Source: Candidatus Omnitrophota bacterium
Lineage (GTDB): Bacteria > Omnitrophota > Gorgyraeia > 2-01-FULL-45-10
Direction: 5' to 3'
DNA length: 13,237 nt
Assembly (NCBI GenBank): GCA_022703295.1
Contig: JAKLDX010000019.1
Coordinates: 1 to 13,237 of the forward strand
The position numbers and the translations under genes were made by a program. The notes beneath the pieces are model-generated. The model was not told the origin of the DNA, did no database searches, and was given only the letters and a program-made list of their open reading frames with translations. Positions 1 through 7,144 of this stretch are shown piece after piece. Each line of letters starts with the position of its first letter. Positions within the stretch are counted from its first letter, which is position 1.

Positions 1-1
1 C

Positions 2-2077
2 AATTGCTATATACATCCGATCAAGGTGTGGGACAGGTATTCCCCGACGATGTTCCTTCCGCATATAAAAAAGAAAGATCAGTTCGTGCCGATAGCCAAC
101 AGCGTCGATACGGCGAAACTCTTCTCCGGCATATTCAAAAAGGGCACCAAGAGTACAAAGCGCAAACTTGATTACTGGGACAGGCTTTTCATGAGCGCGG
201 AGGAATTGTCCGCTCAGAAGAACTCTTCCGCGGGAAAATCCGGGCGGATGATAGACCAGTTGTCCAGGATAGTTATCGCGCGGGACGAAAAGATGCTGCT
301 GCTGGCCAAGAGATACATAGGCCTCGAAGACTTTCTCAATATAAAATCAAGGATGATCGGGACGGGTTTCATAGGCGGCAAGTCCGTAGGCATGCTGATC
401 GCCCGCAATATCCTATCTGCGGATAAGTCGATAAAAGCGGAACAGTTTTTTGAACCGCATGATTCCTTCTATGTGGGCTCCGATGTTTTTTACACTTACA
501 TAGTGGAAAACGGCCTTTGGAAGGCCCGCATGGAGCAGAGGACGCGTGAAGGCTACTTTGAAGCCGCGAAGGCGCTGAAAGAAAAATTGTTAAAAGGGAC
601 ATTCCCCGAAGAGATAGTCGAGCAATTCCGCCAGATGATAGAATATTTCGGCCAGTCGCCCATCATCGTCCGCTCCTCGAGCCTCCTGGAAGACAGCTAC
701 GGCAACGCGTTTGCCGGGAAATATGAAAGCATATTCCTGGCTAACCAGGGGACGCCGGAACAAAGATATGCGCAGTTCTCGGAAGCGGTGCGCAGGATAT
801 ACGCCTCCACCATGAACGAAGACGCGCTCACTTACCGCCTGAAACGCGGCCTGGACCAGGCGGATGAACAGATGGCGCTTCTGGTGCAGAGAGTTTCGGG
901 GTCTTACAGAAAAGAATATTTCTTCCCGGATATCGCCGGCGTAGGCATCTCCTATAATACGTTCGTATGGAAAAACACGATGGACCCGAAAGCCGGCATG
1001 CTGAGAGTGGTGGTGGGCCTGGGCACAAGGGCCGTGAACCGTGTCGAAGGCGATTACCCGCGCATTGTGGCGCTGGACAATCCGCTCCTGAAAGCCCACA
1101 AGGGCATAGAGGATACGCAGAAATTTTCCCAGCATAGCGCCGACGTTCTGAATCTCAGAGAGAATTCCCTTCAGACGGTATCGTTGAGCGAGCTCATCAG
1201 AAAAAAGATAGACCTGCCGCTGGAATTGATAGCAGTAAGGGACGACAGGATAACTTACGGCATAGGTGATGACGAAAAAGAATCCCAGGGATGGGTGATG
1301 ACTTTCGATAACCTCTTATCGCGTACCGATTTTAAAGATACCATGCAGAAAGTCCTGAAATCCCTGGAGTCGGCGTATAATTACCCCGTTGACATAGAGT
1401 TCACCGTGAACTTTAAATCTGACGGCGCGTTCCAGTTAAATCTTCTGCAATGCCGCCCGCTGCAGACCAAGGGGTTGGGCCGCAGGGTAGAGATCCCCAG
1501 GAAGATTCCGAAAGAAAAAATCGTTTTCGAATCAAGCGGTAATTTCCTGGGAGGTAATATAATGCAGGCCATAGACAAGATAGTCTATGTTGACCCGCAG
1601 GCCTATATAGGCCTCGCGACACAGTCGGAAAAATATGATATAGCCAGGGCGGTAGGCGAGATTAACAGGAATATAGAGGATAAGGAGAAGGTGTCCGTGA
1701 TGCTTTTAGGCCCCGGGAGATGGGGTACGACGACCCCATCCCTTGGCGTACCGGCATCATTCGCGGAGATCAACAATATGACGGTACTGGGAGAAATAGC
1801 TTTTGCCACCAACAGTTCTGTGCCGGAACTTTCTTTCGGGACGCATTTTTTCCAGGATCTGGTCGAGACCGGGATCTTTTACCTTGCCATATTCCCCCAT
1901 AACCAGGATGTGTATATCAATCAGGAGTTTTTTGATTCCTTGCCCAGGGTGCTCAATGAAACTACCCCGCAATACAGAAAATACGACCACGTTATAAAAA
2001 TATTCAACGCTAAATCCCGCGGCCTGAAGATCGCCGCGGACATAGTCTCGCAAAAAGTAATCTGCTATTTTCAGTAA
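2..2077 (+). CDS. PEP/pyruvate-binding (PPDK N-terminal ATP-grasp) domain protein, 5' end cut by window edge
   Basis: The frame is open to the left edge (NCYIHPIK precedes a GTG at 26), so the true start lies upstream; residues here are counted from that GTG. The protein carries the nucleotide-binding half of pyruvate phosphate dikinase and PEP synthase: GGKSVGM near 117-123, RSSSLLEDS at 216-224, AGKYES at 230-235, DIEFTVN at 456-462, and a closing QCRPLQ at 475-480. In the family these residues bind ATP and metal. What follows (485-683) is a roughly 200-residue tail with LGPGRWGTTTPSLG near 561-574. I see no phosphohistidine swivel (TSH or TSCH type) and no PEP-binding barrel, both of which real PPDK/PPS enzymes carry after this domain. 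It is therefore not a complete PEP synthase, and its substrate is unknown. It ends 9 bp from the convergent macB stop. Confidence 0.88.
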   Translation, partial: NCYIHPIKVWDRYSPTMFLPHIKKKDQFVPIANSVDTAKLFSGIFKKGTKSTKRKLDYWDRLFMSAEELSAQKNSSAGKSGRMIDQLSRIVIARDEKMLLLAKRYIGLEDFLNIKSRMIGTGFIGGKSVGMLIARNILSADKSIKAEQFFEPHDSFYVGSDVFYTYIVENGLWKARMEQRTREGYFEAAKALKEKLLKGTFPEEIVEQFRQMIEYFGQSPIIVRSSSLLEDSYGNAFAGKYESIFLANQGTPEQRYAQFSEAVRRIYASTMNEDALTYRLKRGLDQADEQMALLVQRVSGSYRKEYFFPDIAGVGISYNTFVWKNTMDPKAGMLRVVVGLGTRAVNRVEGDYPRIVALDNPLLKAHKGIEDTQKFSQHSADVLNLRENSLQTVSLSELIRKKIDLPLELIAVRDDRITYGIGDDEKESQGWVMTFDNLLSRTDFKDTMQKVLKSLESAYNYPVDIEFTVNFKSDGAFQLNLLQCRPLQTKGLGRRVEIPRKIPKEKIVFESSGNFLGGNIMQAIDKIVYVDPQAYIGLATQSEKYDIARAVGEINRNIEDKEKVSVMLLGPGRWGTTTPSLGVPASFAEINNMTVLGEIAFATNSSVPELSFGTHFFQDLVETGIFYLAIFPHNQDVYINQEFFDSLPRVLNETTPQYRKYDHVIKIFNAKSRGLKIAADIVSQKVICYFQ

Positions 2078-2086
2078 AACCCCGTT

Positions 2087-4057
2087 CTATTCGTATCTCA
2101 GCGCTTCGATCGGATTAAGTTTTGAGGCCTGGCGGGCGGGCCACAGGCCGAATACGAGCCCTATGGCTATTGAGAACGTTGTCGCGAGGAGGACCGAGAA
2201 CAGGGAAACCCTTATTGTCCATCCCACGAATATCGCTAGGACCATAGCTATGCCGGACCCAAATAATACGCCGGCGACGCCTCCGCTTAAAGTCATGGTA
2301 ACGGATTCTATCAGGAACTGAAACATAATATCCGATTCGCGTGCGCCTATCGCTTTTCGCAGCCCTATTTCTCTCGTGCGCTCGGTTACTGACACAAGCA
2401 TGATATTCATTATACCGATGCCTCCGACGAGAAGCGAGATGGCCGCGATCGAACCCAACAGCATCGCTATGGTTTTGGTAGTGGCCTCGAGGGTTTTTTT
2501 GATATCGGCCATATTCCTGATCTCGAAGGCATTCTCATTTTCCTTGTTCATGGTGAGACGGTGGCGTTTCAAAAGAAGATTTTTTATCGATTCCTGTGCA
2601 GCATTCATCAAAGAAATATCCTCAATTTCTACATCCATGGAATCGATATACTGCTTTCCCATAAGGCGGTACATGCCTGTCGTTACAGGGATCACTATGA
2701 CATCGTCCTGATCGCGCGGCCCAGCGGCGCCTTTTTCCGGTAATATCCCTATGACCTTAAAATTGATACGTTTTATCTTTATGTAGGCGTCTATAGGATT
2801 TTCCTCTCCGAACAACTGCCTTAGTACAGTCATGCCTATTACGGCGACCCGCGCCCGCATGCGCACTTCTTCCTCGGTAAAAAATCTGCCGGTCGCAGGA
2901 ACAGCCGCGCGCATAGCAGCGTAACTTATGCCGGTTCCCTGGATTTGCGTGTTCCAGTTTTTATTGGCATATACCACCTGGGCGCTGCCGCTGACACTGG
3001 GTGAGATGTTTTTCACATTTGGTAATTTTGATATTGCATCCACATCCTGGAACGTAAATCTGGCGATCGCGCCGGCTCCCAGCGCTACTCCATGCAGGTG
3101 CTGCCCTCCGCTACGGATCATCAGAAGATTGGAACCCAGGGAGGCCAATTGTTTCCTGATCGATTCCTGCGCGCCTGTCCCCAAGGCGAGCATAGCTATT
3201 ACCGCGGCAACGCCTATCAGGATACCGAGCATGGAAAGCAATGCGCGCATCTTGTGCGATATTATGGCGAAGAAGGCCTGCCTGAAATGATCGGCGAGTT
3301 CCGCGCGTTTTATCTTTGCCCCTTCGGACACGATGCCCTCTATGGATATGTTTGCCGGTTCCGGCGTTTTCGCAGGAGCAATTTCCTTTTTTTCATCCGA
3401 GATTATTTTTCCGTCGCGCATGCGGATTATCCTTTTTGCGTATTCCGCGACTTCTTCTTCATGGGTGACCATTATAATGGTCTTGCCGCTTTCGTTCAGA
3501 GCGGTGATGATAGCCATTATCTCGTTCTGGCTTTTCGTATCCAGGTTCCCCGTAGGCTCGTCTGCCAGAATGATCAGCGGGTTATTTACCAGCGCCCTGG
3601 CGATGGCTATGCGCTGCTGCTCGCCTCCCGAAAGTTCATTCGGCCGATGAAGGGCCCTTTGGGCCAATCCCACGTCTTTTATCTTTTCCAGCGCTTTATC
3701 TTTCATATGGCTTTTGCCGGCGTATATCAAAGGAAGCTCCGCATTTTCAAGCGCGGTTATGCGAGGCAGGAGATGGAATTGCTGGAAAACAAACCCTACA
3801 AGGTAATTTCTTACCAGGGCCAGCTGATTGTCCGTAAGGCCGGTTATATTTTTGCCACCTAGGAAATATTCTCCCGAGTCGGGCCTGTCGAGAAAACCAA
3901 GCAGATGCAGGAGCGTCGATTTTCCGGAACCCGACGGGCCCATTATGGCGACAAATTCTCCCTGTTCAATGGATAAGGACACGCCCTGAAGCGCCGCCAC
4001 TGACGCCTTGCCCATGGAGTAAGTCTTTTTTATGTTCTTCAGATCTACTATCTTCAT
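2087..4057 (-). CDS. macB: MacB-like ABC transporter, fused ATPase and permease
   Basis: This 656-residue protein has the full MacB layout. The N-terminal ATPase shows Walker A GPSGSGKST (40-48), Q-loop FQQFHLLP (91-98), signature LSGGEQQR (142-149), Walker B IILADEPTGNLD (162-173) and H-loop His199. After a linker (about 220-260) come TM1 (about 271-292), a large periplasmic MacB_PCD domain (about 295-525), and TM2-TM4 (about 529-551, 580-609, 618-640), with the typical TREIGLRKAIGA and final LNPIEALRYE. MacB drives export of peptides, macrolides or lipoproteins through MacA and an outer-membrane duct; the substrate cannot be told here. The start overlaps the macA stop as ATGA and lacks its own Shine-Dalgarno site, so translation is probably coupled. 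All catalytic residues are present. The exact subfamily (drug, lipoprotein or peptide exporter) is uncertain. Confidence 0.94.
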   Translation of the reverse strand: MKIVDLKNIKKTYSMGKASVAALQGVSLSIEQGEFVAIMGPSGSGKSTLLHLLGFLDRPDSGEYFLGGKNITGLTDNQLALVRNYLVGFVFQQFHLLPRITALENAELPLIYAGKSHMKDKALEKIKDVGLAQRALHRPNELSGGEQQRIAIARALVNNPLIILADEPTGNLDTKSQNEIMAIITALNESGKTIIMVTHEEEVAEYAKRIIRMRDGKIISDEKKEIAPAKTPEPANISIEGIVSEGAKIKRAELADHFRQAFFAIISHKMRALLSMLGILIGVAAVIAMLALGTGAQESIRKQLASLGSNLLMIRSGGQHLHGVALGAGAIARFTFQDVDAISKLPNVKNISPSVSGSAQVVYANKNWNTQIQGTGISYAAMRAAVPATGRFFTEEEVRMRARVAVIGMTVLRQLFGEENPIDAYIKIKRINFKVIGILPEKGAAGPRDQDDVIVIPVTTGMYRLMGKQYIDSMDVEIEDISLMNAAQESIKNLLLKRHRLTMNKENENAFEIRNMADIKKTLEATTKTIAMLLGSIAAISLLVGGIGIMNIMLVSVTERTREIGLRKAIGARESDIMFQFLIESVTMTLSGGVAGVLFGSGIAMVLAIFVGWTIRVSLFSVLLATTFSIAIGLVFGLWPARQASKLNPIEALRYE

Positions 4058-5016
4058 TTTTTTCTTTTTGGCATTGATGGCATTAAAGGATTGGTGCCTG
4101 TTTTAGAGGAGCTCGCCTTGTATTTCTGCGTAGTTATCAGTACCTTGTTCTCGCCGGTAAGGCCTGAGACAATTTCCACATTCTTTTCGTCCGATATGCC
4201 GGTCGTTATCTTACGCTCGATAGGTTTTTTACCGTTGCCTTGGCTTAAAAGTACGTAGCTGCCGCTATCATTATTTTTGACGGCGGCAAGAGGCAGCATA
4301 AGCACATCGCGTTTAGCGTCTTCTACTATACTGACGGTAGCGCTCATGCCTGAACGGAAGACATCGGATACGGCGTCAGGCAAAATGTCCACGTAATAGA
4401 TAACGACGTTATTGACCGTAGTCGATTCATAATATATATGGCTGACCTCACCGGTTATCTTTATATTAGGATAAGCGTCCAGAGTTATCGTTGCCTTTTG
4501 GCCGACCCTGATCTTGCCTATATCGGTTTCGTCGACCTGCGCCTGAACCATAAGCTTGTCCGACAGAACCATGACCACGTCATTGGATGTGACGATCTGT
4601 CCGGGATCGTCCTGGCTTACTATGACTTCGCCGTCTATCGGGGATAGCAGCGGCGTAGGCCTGTAAACCTCCGACCAGTACTTTATTTCCTCGGGGCTGC
4701 GCGTCCTCGCCGCGTCTAGAAGGGCGGCCCTTTCGGTAGAGCTCATCAGAACGAGTACCTGGCCCGTTTTTACTTCGTCTCCTTCTTTGACCAGTATTTC
4801 ATCTATGCGGCCGTTTATGGGGGGTTTTATTTCCAGCCGGTTCTGGGGTTGTACTGTGGCCGTAGATGTTATGACGGTCTGGATGTCCCCGATTACAGGG
4901 GTTACTTCCTGAATATTTTCTTCGGGGGTTTTATATTTTATCTTGGTGTAGGTGTACGATATTGCTATGACCACAGCAAGTATCGCTAGATACATCGGCC
5001 ATTTACGTTTAATCAT
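4054..5016 (-). CDS. macA: MacA-like periplasmic membrane-fusion (adaptor) protein
   Basis: This 320-residue adaptor has a one-span N-terminal anchor (about 7-24), two lipoyl half-motifs (INGRIDEILVKEGDEV at 68-83 and SPIDGEVIVSQDDPGQ at 125-140), a beta-barrel region (about 155-235) and a membrane-proximal domain with a low-complexity Lys/Ser/Pro tail. It would bridge MacB and the TolC-like duct across the periplasm. The segment between the two lipoyl halves is only about 30 residues, much shorter than the long alpha-hairpin of E. coli MacA. The ATG at 5016 was chosen because the anchor follows directly. A GGAGG at 5032-5028 lies 11 nt upstream, and an in-frame TTG at 5022 would have better spacing, so the start could be two codons earlier. 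The frame also runs further upstream, but that part overlaps tolC and does not look like a leader. The gene overlaps the tolC end by 8 bp and the macB start by 4 bp. Confidence 0.9.
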   Translation of the reverse strand: MIKRKWPMYLAILAVVIAISYTYTKIKYKTPEENIQEVTPVIGDIQTVITSTATVQPQNRLEIKPPINGRIDEILVKEGDEVKTGQVLVLMSSTERAALLDAARTRSPEEIKYWSEVYRPTPLLSPIDGEVIVSQDDPGQIVTSNDVVMVLSDKLMVQAQVDETDIGKIRVGQKATITLDAYPNIKITGEVSHIYYESTTVNNVVIYYVDILPDAVSDVFRSGMSATVSIVEDAKRDVLMLPLAAVKNNDSGSYVLLSQGNGKKPIERKITTGISDEKNVEIVSGLTGENKVLITTQKYKASSSKTGTNPLMPSMPKRKK

Positions 5017-6280
5017 AATCAAGGGTTCCTCCTTTTGCCTGGACCCAGTTGGCTTCTGCCAGTAAAGCGGCCAGCTGGGTATTAACGAAATTGGTTTTAG
5101 CCGAAACAAGGTTATCTTCTATTATTATCCAGTTATCATATGTTAAAAGGCCTATGGAATATTCCGCCGTCGCTATCCTGGCGCGTATTTCGGCCGCATC
5201 CAGCACCTTTTTTTGCACTGCCACGTTTTCTACGGCATTCTGCAGCTCTGTCCATGTGTTGGACAATGTCAGGACGACGCTGTCCCTGCCGCTTTTCTCG
5301 TCGGCCTCCGCCTGGTTCAGGGTCGCCCTTGCCTTTTGAACCGTGGCTATGGTGTTGCCTCCGTCAAACAGGGGCCACGTCAGGCTTGTCCCGAGCGACC
5401 ATTGGTTCTGTCTCGGGAAAGAGTCCGTGTCGGCGTTACTTTCCGTGCCGGTGACATAGACTTGCGGGAAAAATCCGGCCTTTGCCGATTTGAGGCTAAA
5501 CCTAGCGGCCTCTTTTTGGAATATGAGCTGTTGCAGCGAAGGGGTGATCTCGCACAATTTTTCGAAATCGGGCCGGATAAGGTTTGTGTCTTTTACATCT
5601 AGCCCGCCGACGGCCAGATAAGGGAAGAAGGTCTTTCTCCCTAAGGCCCTTATGAGCTTTCTCTGCGATAAATAGATATTCCTTTTTGCCTGGTTTACAC
5701 CGTAGACCGCTTTGGCAAAGTCGGCTTCCGAAGTCAGAAGGGACCCTTTGTGCTCCCGACCTCCTTCGTATCGCAGCTTGACAAGATCGAGAGTCTGCTT
5801 ACGTCGGTCCGCTATCTCCTGCGTTACTTTTATGAGTTCCTGCGAAGCCAGAAGATTGGCATAGGCTGTGCGCAATTGCAGCCTTACATTAGATGAAACG
5901 ACGTAATAGTTGTAATTAAAGGCTTCTATCGTCCTTTCATTAGAGGAAAGGCTGTATGATGTCTTGAAGCCATCGAACAATAGCTGTTGTATGGAACCGC
6001 CGTATTCATAATCGGTGCTTGTGCCGGAGCCTATGGCGCTGTTATTTGATGTGCTTTCGGATGCTGTGCCGGTTACCTGAGGCAGCGTCGCGCTTCTCGT
6101 GATCTCCTTGGTAGCCTTAGCGCCTTTTATTTTTTCCGCGGCGCTTGCCAGATCAGGGTGGTTCTTTTTTGCCTCCGAGACACACTCATCCCAGTTTATT
6201 ATTTCGTCGGCCCCGGCCATCCGTGAAAAAGAGGTTATGGACAGCAGGATGACGAAGACTTTTATAATTGTTTTTGCCAT
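5009..6280 (-). CDS. TolC-family outer-membrane efflux protein
   Basis: This 423-residue protein has a signal peptide (about 1-24, ending SRMAGA before DEI) and the two internal repeats of the outer-membrane-factor family. Each repeat shows the beta-strand signature LFDGxxT: IQQLLFDGFKTSY in the first half and LTWPLFDGGNTIATVQKA in the second. Each is followed by long helices rich in Ala, Gln and Glu (for example the TEADFAKAVYGVNQAKR-like and NQAEADEKSGRDSV stretches). A trimer of this protein would form the channel-tunnel that carries MacAB substrates out of the cell. Length is near the family norm. It starts 12 bp after the AbrB-like gene; a weak AGG sits about 15 nt upstream, so its translation may depend on read-through from the first gene. 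Its end overlaps macA by 8 bp. The family is clear, but the exact orthology to E. coli TolC is not, so no symbol is given. Confidence 0.92.
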   Translation of the reverse strand: MAKTIIKVFVILLSITSFSRMAGADEIINWDECVSEAKKNHPDLASAAEKIKGAKATKEITRSATLPQVTGTASESTSNNSAIGSGTSTDYEYGGSIQQLLFDGFKTSYSLSSNERTIEAFNYNYYVVSSNVRLQLRTAYANLLASQELIKVTQEIADRRKQTLDLVKLRYEGGREHKGSLLTSEADFAKAVYGVNQAKRNIYLSQRKLIRALGRKTFFPYLAVGGLDVKDTNLIRPDFEKLCEITPSLQQLIFQKEAARFSLKSAKAGFFPQVYVTGTESNADTDSFPRQNQWSLGTSLTWPLFDGGNTIATVQKARATLNQAEADEKSGRDSVVLTLSNTWTELQNAVENVAVQKKVLDAAEIRARIATAEYSIGLLTYDNWIIIEDNLVSAKTNFVNTQLAALLAEANWVQAKGGTLDYD

Positions 6281-6292
6281 AAATTTATAAGT

Positions 6293-6532
6293 TTACCTGG
6301 AAACAACATTTTTTTTCATATTTGTAACGTGTTTTTCAAACAATTTCAGGAATTTATTGAACTCATCCTCGGGGATTATGTTAATAGCCCTTTTATTGTG
6401 TGGAGGACCCGATACGATTATTACGCTATCTCCCGGTTTTATGTTCATCGCTTTTCTTGCCTCTGCCGGTATGACGATCTGCCCCTTTGTCCCTACAGGC
6501 GCCTTGCCGAAAAACTTGGGGAACCCGCTCAT
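6293..6532 (-). CDS. AbrB/MazE/SpoVT-type DNA-binding protein
   Basis: This 79-residue protein contains one SpoVT-AbrB swapped-hairpin domain: GTKGQIVIPAEARKAMNIKP at about 14-33, followed by GDSVIIV, the classic pattern of this family. The C-terminal tail (about 55-79) is basic and helical. The ATG at 6532 is supported by AAGGAG at 6544-6539 with six bases between. It is the first gene of the tolC-macA-macB operon, 12 bp ahead of tolC and under the promoter at 6609-6637. Family members act as homodimeric transcription regulators that often control their own promoter, or as the antitoxin in toxin pairs. No toxin-like PIN or MazF gene follows here, so a regulator of the pump operon is the likelier role (inference). 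Short direct repeats beside the start site could be its operator. Confidence 0.88.
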   Translation of the reverse strand: MSGFPKFFGKAPVGTKGQIVIPAEARKAMNIKPGDSVIIVSGPPHNKRAINIIPEDEFNKFLKLFEKHVTNMKKNVVSR

Positions 6533-6577
6533 TTTTTTCTCCTTTTTAAGGTTATTTTGTGCTTAATGTCTCTTTGT

Positions 6578-6601
6578 ATTACTTGTATGAAAAGAATTAC
6601 T
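6578..6601. promoter_or_regulatory. Direct repeat ATTACT x2, candidate operator
   Basis: ATTACT occurs at 6578-6583 and again at 6596-6601, 18 bp apart start to start, in an AT-rich tract. It covers the predicted transcription start of the minus-strand operon (about 6602) and its early leader. A repeat here would suit autorepression by the AbrB-like protein. The assignment rests on position and repetition only; six-base repeats in AT-rich DNA also arise by chance. Confidence 0.25.
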
Positions 6602-6608
6602 AGCGCAA

Positions 6609-6637
6609 AGTTTAACATATCCATATATCGTTGTCAA
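6609..6637 (-). promoter_or_regulatory. Sigma-70 type promoter of the abrB-tolC-macA-macB operon
   Basis: On the minus strand a perfect TTGACA (-35, 6637-6632) is followed after 17 bp by TAAACT (-10, 6614-6609). Transcription would start near 6602, giving a leader of about 70 nt before the ATG at 6532. Box sequences and spacing match the housekeeping consensus closely. Confidence 0.75.
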
Positions 6638-6671
6638 CTCGTTATCGGATTTTTTCCATGATAATAGCCCA

Positions 6672-6700
6672 TTGACAAACAGGTGCTCATGTTGTATCCT
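6672..6700 (+). promoter_or_regulatory. Sigma-70 type promoter of the receiver/co-polymerase/AsmA operon
   Basis: A perfect TTGACA at 6672-6677 is followed after 17 bp by TATCCT at 6695-6700. The predicted start is near 6707, about 52 nt before the receiver-gene ATG at 6759. It points away from the minus-strand promoter, with 34 bp between the two -35 boxes, so one bound regulator could affect both. Confidence 0.72.
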
Positions 6701-6758
6701 GATTGTCGACGGGGGATAATCCGGTTTTTCGCATTATTTATTAAGAATTGGAGAAAAA

Positions 6759-7144
6759 ATGACCAATAAGACCATGCTTGTTGTAGATGATGAGAAGGAG
6801 CTTGGTGAGACGATAAGGATGATGCCGACGGCGCGGGCGGGTATAAAGTGGTTACCGCATTTGACGGCAAGGAAGGCGTGAAGAAGGCTTACATGATAAA
6901 ACCGGACCTCATATTAATGGATATAAGAATGCCCGAGATGGATGGGCTTGAGGCCCTGAGAATACTTAAAGAAGGCGCTTCCACCATGGCCATACCGGTT
7001 ATCATGCTTACCTCGTGCAGCGAAGATATCTATAAATTAAAAGCGTCTCAGCTTTATGATGAAGGTTGCCTTGCAAAGCCCATAAAAACAAATGAGCTTT
7101 TAGCGGGCATCGCAAAGGTTTTCGAAAGAAAAAAAGGTAAATGA
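6759..7144 (+). pseudogene. CheY-like response-regulator receiver, single-domain, interrupted by a frameshift
   Basis: The ATG at 6759, preceded by GGAG at 6750-6753, opens with MLVVDDEKELGETIRMM, the start of a receiver domain with acidic pair D10-D11. This frame then ends at a TGA after 41 codons. The rest of the same domain continues one frame over from about 6842: YKVVTAFDGKEG, phosphoacceptor Asp in LILMDIRMPEMDG (codon 6920-6922), the conserved Thr in VIMLTS, and the Lys in CLAKPIK. The switch must fall between 6824 and 6842, in a GC-rich, G-run sequence; one missing base would explain it. There is no output domain, so the intact protein would be a stand-alone receiver. A GTG at 6848 could start a fragment, but that fragment would lack the acidic pair and first strand. 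The cause may be real decay or a sequencing or assembly error. The stop overlaps the next gene. Confidence 0.82.

Noticed and set aside
590..1135. Open 181-codon minus-strand frame inside the PEP-binding gene
   Set aside because: It lies fully inside a well-supported gene with clear domain motifs on the other strand. Its translation is rich in His and Arg with no family resemblance and no ribosome site.
3092..3862. Open 256-codon plus-strand frame opposite macB
   Set aside because: It mirrors the MacB ATPase and permease coding sequence. Its product has no recognisable domain, while the minus strand has every ABC motif.
6705..6737. GGATAATCC plus T-run as an attenuator or terminator in the receiver leader
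   Set aside because: The inverted part (GGAT-A-ATCC) leaves a one-base loop, and the wider pairing is only about three base pairs, too weak for a functional hairpin.
6634..6870. Minus-strand 78-codon frame over the divergent promoter region
   Set aside because: It would cover both promoters and the start of the receiver gene. Its product is low-complexity and has no good ribosome site.
6848..7144. GTG at 6848 as a genuine start for a short response regulator
   Set aside because: A protein from here lacks the first strand and the acidic pair needed for receiver function, which are encoded just upstream in another frame. A frameshifted single gene explains both parts better.
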